Assembly (NCBI GenBank): GCA_964565705.1
Contig: CAZMGD010000016.1
Span: 1 to 53,314 of the forward strand
DNA from: CAZMGD01 sp964565705
Lineage (GTDB): Bacteria; Actinomycetota; Acidimicrobiia; Acidimicrobiales; Ilumatobacteraceae
Direction of reading: 5' to 3'
DNA length: 53,314 bases
This document shows positions 47,559 to 53,314 of the stretch, one piece after another (within the stretch, counting starts at the first letter, position 1; each line of letters opens with the position of its first letter). The notes below the pieces were generated by a model that had not been told where the DNA came from, did not search any database, and saw only the letters and a program-made list of their open reading frames with translations. The position numbers and the translations under genes are program-made.

Positions 47559-48215
47559 AAACAGGGTGAGGTCGTCGGGCTTCATGCCGCGCAGCTCGTC
47601 GTAGTCGACCTCGACGCACGACAGCCCTCTCGACAGCGCGACGACCTTGGCCTGTGGCTTGATCCGCTGGGCCACGAACACGCCGCGGATGTCACCGAGC
47701 GACGAGTCGAGGCGCAGGCGCTCCATGTACCGGGCGAGCTGCTCGACGCCGTCGATCTCGCCGCGTCGCTTGACCTCGATCGCGACGAGCCGGCCCTCGC
47801 TGTCCCGGCACACCAGGTCGATCGGCCCGATCGCCGTCGGGTACTCGCGGCGCACCAGCGAGAGGCCGTCCTCGATCGCGTGCGGTGATGCTGCAAGCAG
47901 CTCCTGCAGGTGGGCCTCGACGCCGTCCTTGCGCAGGCCCGGGTCGTCGCCCAGGACGTGATCGGAGTCGGCGAGCACCTCGTGGAGCGTGATCGTCAGG
48001 GTCTCGCCCTTGGGGTTGGTGACCGTCCACACGCCCTCGTCGGTGACCAGCTTGTTCGGAGCGTTCATCCAGTTCAGTGGCTTGTAGGCGCCGCCGTCGG
48101 CGTGGATCGCGAGGCAGCCATCGGCCTTGACCATGATCAGCCGGACCGCCTCCGGGAGGTGCGCCGCCAGACGACCCTGGTAGTCGACCGAGCACCGAGC
48201 AATCACCAACCGCAT
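47556..48215 (-). CDS. nucS: Mismatch-specific endonuclease NucS/EndoMS
   Basis: The 219-aa protein has the NucS N-terminal DNA-binding half (MRLVIARCSVDYQGRLAAHLPEA) and the RecB-like nuclease half, with catalytic motifs in AIGPIDLVCRDSEGRLVAIEVKRRGEIDG (D, E-x-K). The C-terminal DDLTLF is a beta-clamp-binding tail. In actinobacteria NucS replaces MutS/MutL in correcting replication mismatches. The ATG at 48215 lies 9 nt after TAGGTT. Its stop is inside a dispersed repeat. Confidence 0.96.
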   Translation of the reverse strand: MRLVIARCSVDYQGRLAAHLPEAVRLIMVKADGCLAIHADGGAYKPLNWMNAPNKLVTDEGVWTVTNPKGETLTITLHEVLADSDHVLGDDPGLRKDGVEAHLQELLAASPHAIEDGLSLVRREYPTAIGPIDLVCRDSEGRLVAIEVKRRGEIDGVEQLARYMERLRLDSSLGDIRGVFVAQRIKPQAKVVALSRGLSCVEVDYDELRGMKPDDLTLF

Positions 48216-48224
48216 GACCGGTCC

Positions 48225-48230
48225 AACCTA
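48225..48230 (-). promoter_or_regulatory. -10 hexamer of nucS (leaderless)
   Basis: TAGGTT on the minus strand lies 9 nt before the ATG at 48215. Confidence 0.4.
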
Positions 48231-48259
48231 CCGCGGCCGCGGCCGGCGCCCCGCCCCGC

Positions 48260-48308
48260 TTCTTGCGGTCGGATCCGTCCCGAATCGGGCGCGTTCCGAC
48301 CGCAAGAA
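48260..48308 (-). terminator. Hairpin after the ABC1-kinase gene, related to the 46-bp palindrome
   Basis: TTCTTGCGGTCGGA (48260-48273) pairs with 48295-48308; a smaller CCCGA/TCGGG stem lies inside. It begins 14 nt after the ABC1-kinase stop on the minus strand. Its left arm shares TTGCGGTCGGATCCGTCCCG with the arm of the palindrome at 13948 (two differences), so both belong to one family. Confidence 0.55.
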
Positions 48309-48321
48309 CCCGTGAGCGCGC

Positions 48322-49941
48322 TCAGTGGCCGGCGTGTTCGCGCATGCGCTTCTCGATCAGCGCGCGACGCTTCTTGAGGTCGCTGTAGGTCAGGCGGTCG
48401 ATCGACTGGTCGACGCCGAACGTGGCTTTGATGCCCTCGGCGCTGACCTGGAGCGTCGAGGGGTCGAGCCCGAGGTCGCGGTTGATCTGAGCACCGTGGC
48501 GCTGCGTGAAGCGCACAGAGATCTGGGCGATCTCACCGATGATGTCGAGGTCGGGTGCCAGCCGGGAGATCGCGCCGTCGAGGAACACGAGGTTCTTCAC
48601 GTACAGCATCAGCTCCTTGGGCATCCGGGCGCCGTAGTCGAGCAGCGCCTTCACGACCCGCTGCACCTCGTGGACGAGCTGCTCGCCGGTCAGCGTCGTC
48701 GGGTCGACCGTCGGCTGGTCGAGGCGCAGCTCGCGCATCACCTCGTCGATGTCGACGTCGTGGGGGAGTGCGCCGAGGTCGCGCAGAGCGGTGATCTGCG
48801 TCTTGGGATCGTTGGTCGTCGCGCCGAGCATCAGGCGCAGGAACGCGACGCGGCGGGGTTCGCTGAGCCGACCGATGATGCCGAAGTCCAGGAGCGCCGT
48901 GCGACCGTCGGGCAGCACGAACAGGTTCCCGCCGTGGAGATCGCCGTGGAAGATGCCGTGGATCAGCGCGCCCTCCATGAACGCCGCCATGCCGACACGC
49001 ACGACCTCCTCGGTGTCGATCCCCGCCCCGTGCATGCCGGCGACGTCGTCGAAGTTGAACCCGTCCAGGCGTTCCATCACGAGCACCCGTTGGGTCACCA
49101 GCGTCGGGTGGGGGCGGGGGACGAGATAGCTGTGCTGGTCGATCTTGCGCAGCATCTGGGCGACGTCGAGCATGTTCGCGGCCTCGATGCGGAAGTCGAG
49201 CTCCTCGATGATCGTCTCCGCGAACACCTCCACCAGCGCCGGTGGGTTGGCGAGCGCGGTGACCGGGATCCGCCCGACCAGGTGCGGGGCCAGCCACGCC
49301 ATCACCCGCAGGTCGCGGTGCACGAGCCGCGAGACCTGGGGCCGCTGCACCTTGACGACCACGTCCTCCCCCGTGCGCAGGCGGGCGGCGTGGACCTGGG
49401 CGATCGACGCTGCTGCCAACGGTTGGGTGTCGAAGCGCTCGAACACGGCGTCGATCGGCGAGCCGAGGTCGCCCTCCACCGTGCGCTTGACCGTTGCGAA
49501 CGGCTCCGGTCGCACCCGGTCTCGGCACAGCTTGAACTCGGCGACGAGCTCGGCGGGGAACAATCCCTCGCCGCTCGAGATGATCTGCCCGAGCTTGATG
49601 TAGGTGGGCCCGAGCGCCTCGGCGGCCTTGCGCATCCGCTTGGAGATGTCGGCCCGGCTCGCGCTCGTGTCGGCGTACCGGCCGCGCCGCTTGCGCCATG
49701 CCCAGGGTCCGAGCGCCCAGCCCAGCCTGCCGACGACGCGGCCCATCCGGGGGATCGGCGGCAGCCGCGACGGCGCGATCAGGCGAGGGACCTCCCGGGC
49801 AGCGTCGTCGCGGAGGTGGTGGGCGAGCGGCCACCACGCGATCGCCTCACGATCGAGCACCCACGGTGGGTCGTCGCTGAACGCACCCCACGCCAGATCC
49901 GCCGGCGTGGCGGTCACCGTGTCGTCGGGGGGCTGGTCCAC
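48322..49941 (-). CDS. ABC1/UbiB-family atypical kinase
   Basis: The 539-aa protein has the ABC1 (AarF/UbiB) set: KLGQIISSGEGLFP (KxGQ motif), AAASIAQVHAA (Ala-rich loop replacing the Gly-rich loop), EDVVVKVQRP (Lys), ELDFRIEA (ExD), GIFHGDLHGGNL (catalytic loop) and LLDFGIIGRL (DFG). The family supports isoprenoid-quinone or lipid metabolism as ATPase or kinase. GTG 49941 is taken as start; a CAGACT box 7 nt upstream is a weak -10. It is followed by the hairpin at 48260 and nucS. Confidence 0.92.
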   Translation of the reverse strand: MDQPPDDTVTATPADLAWGAFSDDPPWVLDREAIAWWPLAHHLRDDAAREVPRLIAPSRLPPIPRMGRVVGRLGWALGPWAWRKRRGRYADTSASRADISKRMRKAAEALGPTYIKLGQIISSGEGLFPAELVAEFKLCRDRVRPEPFATVKRTVEGDLGSPIDAVFERFDTQPLAAASIAQVHAARLRTGEDVVVKVQRPQVSRLVHRDLRVMAWLAPHLVGRIPVTALANPPALVEVFAETIIEELDFRIEAANMLDVAQMLRKIDQHSYLVPRPHPTLVTQRVLVMERLDGFNFDDVAGMHGAGIDTEEVVRVGMAAFMEGALIHGIFHGDLHGGNLFVLPDGRTALLDFGIIGRLSEPRRVAFLRLMLGATTNDPKTQITALRDLGALPHDVDIDEVMRELRLDQPTVDPTTLTGEQLVHEVQRVVKALLDYGARMPKELMLYVKNLVFLDGAISRLAPDLDIIGEIAQISVRFTQRHGAQINRDLGLDPSTLQVSAEGIKATFGVDQSIDRLTYSDLKKRRALIEKRMREHAGH

Positions 49942-49975
49942 GACGGAGAGTCTGCCGGGCGATCGGTGCCCCGCG

Positions 49976-51304
49976 TCAGTGGGCGCCGTGCGCCTCGTCG
50001 CAGAGATGGGTCTCGCCGGCCTTCACCTGCCCGGCAGCCACGCCCTCCAGCGCGGCGAACGGGCCGCACGGGTGGGACGTGATCCAGACGTGGATCATCG
50101 GGTTCGGGTTCTGTGACTTCGTGCCGGCGGTGCAGGTCGGCGGATCCCCGAACGTGATGCCCACGACCCGGATCTGGCTGGGATCGTTGGCGTCGGGGGC
50201 AAAGCACAGGTTGTCGTGGATGTGCCACTGCGTCAGCGCGCCGCCGATGTCGGGGGCGGTGTCGAGGGTGTAGCTGTCGGGCAGCATGAACATCGCCGAC
50301 ACGAGCGTCTTGGTGCCCGCCGCACGGTCCACCGCGTAGACGAGGCTCTCCGGATGGTCGGGGTCGAGCACGTGCTCGTCGTTGACGTAGCTCCAGTTGA
50401 TGTAGTGCTCGTGGCCGGTCAGGCCGTCGCCGATCGAACGGAACCCGACCGACTCGGCGTAGGCCGGATCGGCGAACTGCGGAAGCTCGATCAACGTGAT
50501 CGCGACCAGGTTCTCGGCGCGAGCCTGCTGTTCGAGCGTGACACCCGCGACGCCGCCGAGGTCGATCGGCTTGGTCGGGTCGTAGGGAACCGGAGCGACG
50601 GCCGCGGCGCGCTCCTGCGCGGCAGCGGTCGTGTCGGTGGTGCCCGCGGCGGCGACCGCCACGGTGGCGGCGTCGGCGGTCGTGTCGTCGAGGCTCTCCT
50701 CGACCGCCACCGCCGTCGCGTTGGCGTCGGCATCCGCGGCGTGGGTGTGGTCGTGCCCGTCCCCGGTGGCGACCGCGATGACCGCCCCATCGGCGGTCTC
50801 GGAGCCGTGGGTATGGCCAGCTTCGCTGTGGCTGTGGCTGGTCGCCGCGAACACGGCCGGGATGGTGAGGGCCGAGATGGCGAGCGCGCTGAGCGCCATG
50901 CGCGGCGCCCGGATCGGGCGATCACCCGTGAGCCAGGCCACCAGCCCGCCGCCGGCGGCGACCGTGCCGAGGGCGGCGCAGACGGTGTCGGCGAACGCCG
51001 GCGCCTCGTGCACCTCGAGCCCGGCGATCCAGGAGATGTCGGCGATGCGGGTCACGAACCAGCCGCCGACGACGACCAGGCTGCCGATCGCCCCGACCAG
51101 TCCGACCCAACGACGAGGGTGGACAAGTGCGACTGCACCCCATCCGATCTGGAAGACGGCGGCGGCGATGAACAGGCGCGACAGGCCGACGTTCTCGGCG
51201 TGCACACCGATCGCTGCGGCGTGGATGAGGCCAGCTCCGATCGACGCTGCGGCTGCCACGCCGAGCCCGATCGGCCGTCCTGGTTCCGCCTTGGTCGCTT
51301 CCAT
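49976..51304 (-). CDS. Membrane protein with His-rich linker and conserved extracytoplasmic domain
   Basis: The 442-aa protein has four or five N-terminal membrane helices (about residues 10-170), then a His-rich linker (SHSHSEAGHTHG, GDGHDHTHAAD), an acidic/Ala-rich spacer and a C-terminal domain. That domain has GHEHYINWSYVND, LDPDHPESLVY, LTQWHIHDNLCF, and MIHVWITSHPCGPFAALEG. The paired WHIHDNLC and HVWITSHPCGPF motifs are seen in uncharacterised actinobacterial proteins and suggest metal binding (His and Cys), perhaps copper or zinc handling; this is inference. ATG 51304 is preceded by GAAAGGATGCGGCC. A CCCCGG/CCGGGG hairpin lies upstream. Confidence 0.7.
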   Translation of the reverse strand: MEATKAEPGRPIGLGVAAAASIGAGLIHAAAIGVHAENVGLSRLFIAAAVFQIGWGAVALVHPRRWVGLVGAIGSLVVVGGWFVTRIADISWIAGLEVHEAPAFADTVCAALGTVAAGGGLVAWLTGDRPIRAPRMALSALAISALTIPAVFAATSHSHSEAGHTHGSETADGAVIAVATGDGHDHTHAADADANATAVAVEESLDDTTADAATVAVAAAGTTDTTAAAQERAAAVAPVPYDPTKPIDLGGVAGVTLEQQARAENLVAITLIELPQFADPAYAESVGFRSIGDGLTGHEHYINWSYVNDEHVLDPDHPESLVYAVDRAAGTKTLVSAMFMLPDSYTLDTAPDIGGALTQWHIHDNLCFAPDANDPSQIRVVGITFGDPPTCTAGTKSQNPNPMIHVWITSHPCGPFAALEGVAAGQVKAGETHLCDEAHGAH

Positions 51305-51404
51305 CTCGCGGCCGCATCCTTTCGCGATCCACCCCCGGACCGAACCGGGGCAGTCTACGTGGTCGGTCGCGCCGTGAGCAGGCGGTCTGGAACGTGAGCG
51401 GCGG

Positions 51405-52180
51405 TCAGGCCGTGGATGCGTCGCGGTAGGGGCGGCGGTTGCCCCACAGCGCGTCGAGCACGGGCTCGGCCAGTTGCGGCCGGCAGATGATCAGGTCCGG
51501 GAGCCACGGATCGGCGCGGTTGTACCGCAACGGCGAGCCGTCGATGCGGCTCACGTACAGCCCCGCCGCGGCGGCCACCGCCACGGGCGCCGCGGAGTCC
51601 CACTCGTACATGCCGCCGTCGTGCAGGTAGATGTCGGCGTGGCCGGCCACCACCGCCATCGCCTTGGCCCCGGCAGAACCCATGCGCAGCGCGTCCGCCT
51701 CGAGCGCCCGGGCGACGATCACCGCAGCCGGCGGAGACCGGAACCGGGACGTCACCAGGCGCGGGGCGGGGCGCCCCGACGCAGGGACGTCTGCCGGTGG
51801 ATCGGTGGCGAACACGAGTCCCTGGGCCGGCAGCGCGACGGCGCCCGCGCTCAGGACGCCGCGCTCCCACAAGGCGATGTGCACCGCCCAGTCGCTGCGG
51901 CCGTACTCGCCGAACTCGTTGGTGCCGTCGAGCGGGTCGACGATCCAGACCCGTTCGCTGGTGAGCCGCACCGGATCGTCGCGCCCCTCCTCGGACAGTA
52001 CGGCGTCACCGGGGCGCGCTGCGGCGAGCTCGGCGACGATGAACCGATGCGCCTCCGCATCGCCGGCGTCCATCACCTGCCAGTCCCGACGACCCGACCC
52101 GAACATCGACTGCCGCAACGCCACCAACAACTCACCGGCCTGCACCGCAACGCGTGCGGCCAGCTCTGAGTCGGATTCGC

Positions 52181-52184
<4 letters not shown>
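51405..52184 (-). CDS. cysQ: Inositol-phosphatase-fold 3'(2'),5'-bisphosphate nucleotidase, CysQ-like
   Basis: The 259-aa protein has the lithium-sensitive phosphatase set: SEEGRDD (Glu), WIVDPLDGTNEF (DPLDGT metal site) and GGMYEWDSAAPVAVAAAAG (WD-x-AAP). CysQ removes the 3' phosphate of PAP formed in sulfate assimilation; related enzymes hydrolyse inositol or fructose bisphosphates. The GTG at 52184 overlaps the stop of the EttA gene (GTGA), so the pair is coupled. CysQ versus inositol monophosphatase cannot be fully separated by sequence alone, but length and motifs favour CysQ. Confidence 0.85.

Positions 52185-53314
<1,130 letters not shown>

Noticed and set aside
48260..48308. Riboswitch or leader element of nucS
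   Set aside because: The hairpin is upstream of the nucS -10 box (48225-48230), so it is more likely the end of the preceding ABC1-kinase transcript.

Overview
The window is one dense stretch of high-GC bacterial chromosome with no rRNA, tRNA, CRISPR array, phage or insertion sequence that I can see. The gene content points to an actinobacterium, most likely of the class Acidimicrobiia (Ilumatobacter-like): a fused CofG/CofH F420-cofactor synthase (FbiC), an F420-type luciferase-fold oxidoreductase, a mycofactocin-type SDR, a stand-alone mycothiol-dependent-isomerase C-terminal domain, a WS/DGAT acyltransferase, the actinobacterial/archaeal mismatch endonuclease NucS, an L,D-transpeptidase, and many TGATG, ATGA or GTGA translational couplings. 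The taxon is an inference.

Layout. 1-6017: truncated membrane protein, NudC-type NUDIX hydrolase, and a minus-strand operon (SDR, 86-aa protein, DUF2207 membrane protein, S9 peptidase). 6191-11381: small protein, wax ester/diacylglycerol acyltransferase, and a 1179-aa protein joining a subtilisin domain to a thermolysin-like zinc site. 11416-15114: decayed nucleotidyltransferase locus, then nuclease-PAP2-DsbA and LapA-hydrolase operons. 15132-23371: SDR, MATE transporter, MDMPI-C/LarE pair, LLM/phosphotransferase pair, L,D-transpeptidase, quinone reductase. 23539-26643: MoxR-DUF58-VWA operon. 26750-34369: divergent HxlR/FbiC, M20 peptidase and nitronate monooxygenase, FAD reductase, secreted PGRP-type amidase; an iron-box promoter with a two-hairpin RNA candidate lies at 33419-33551. 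34562-38839: lipid-type catabolic run (MFE-2-like SDR, MaoC hydratase, D-2-hydroxyacid dehydrogenase, mycofactocin-type SDR, HD protein). 38861-43645: epimerase, hydrolase, and a FadR-type regulator divergent from an aldolase/amidohydrolase operon. 43646-44049: tandem 124-bp repeat interrupted by a 100-N assembly gap. 44050-53314: Cys/Trp-rich small protein and GNAT, ECF sigma with membrane partner, amidohydrolase, NucS, ABC1 kinase, His-rich membrane protein, CysQ and truncated EttA.

Two genome-wide habits show up here. First, at least fourteen start codons sit 6-9 nt after a TAnnnT hexamer, the pattern of leaderless actinobacterial transcripts; it also settles several GTG starts. Second, gaps hold repeats and long hairpins: a family carrying GCTCGCTGCGCTCGC that overlaps stop codons, and 14-23-bp-stem hairpins behind stop codons.

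The most interesting signals are the candidate iron-regulated small RNA at 33419-33515, the dual-protease fusion at 7842-11381, and the repeat family whose tandem array coincides with the assembly gap.
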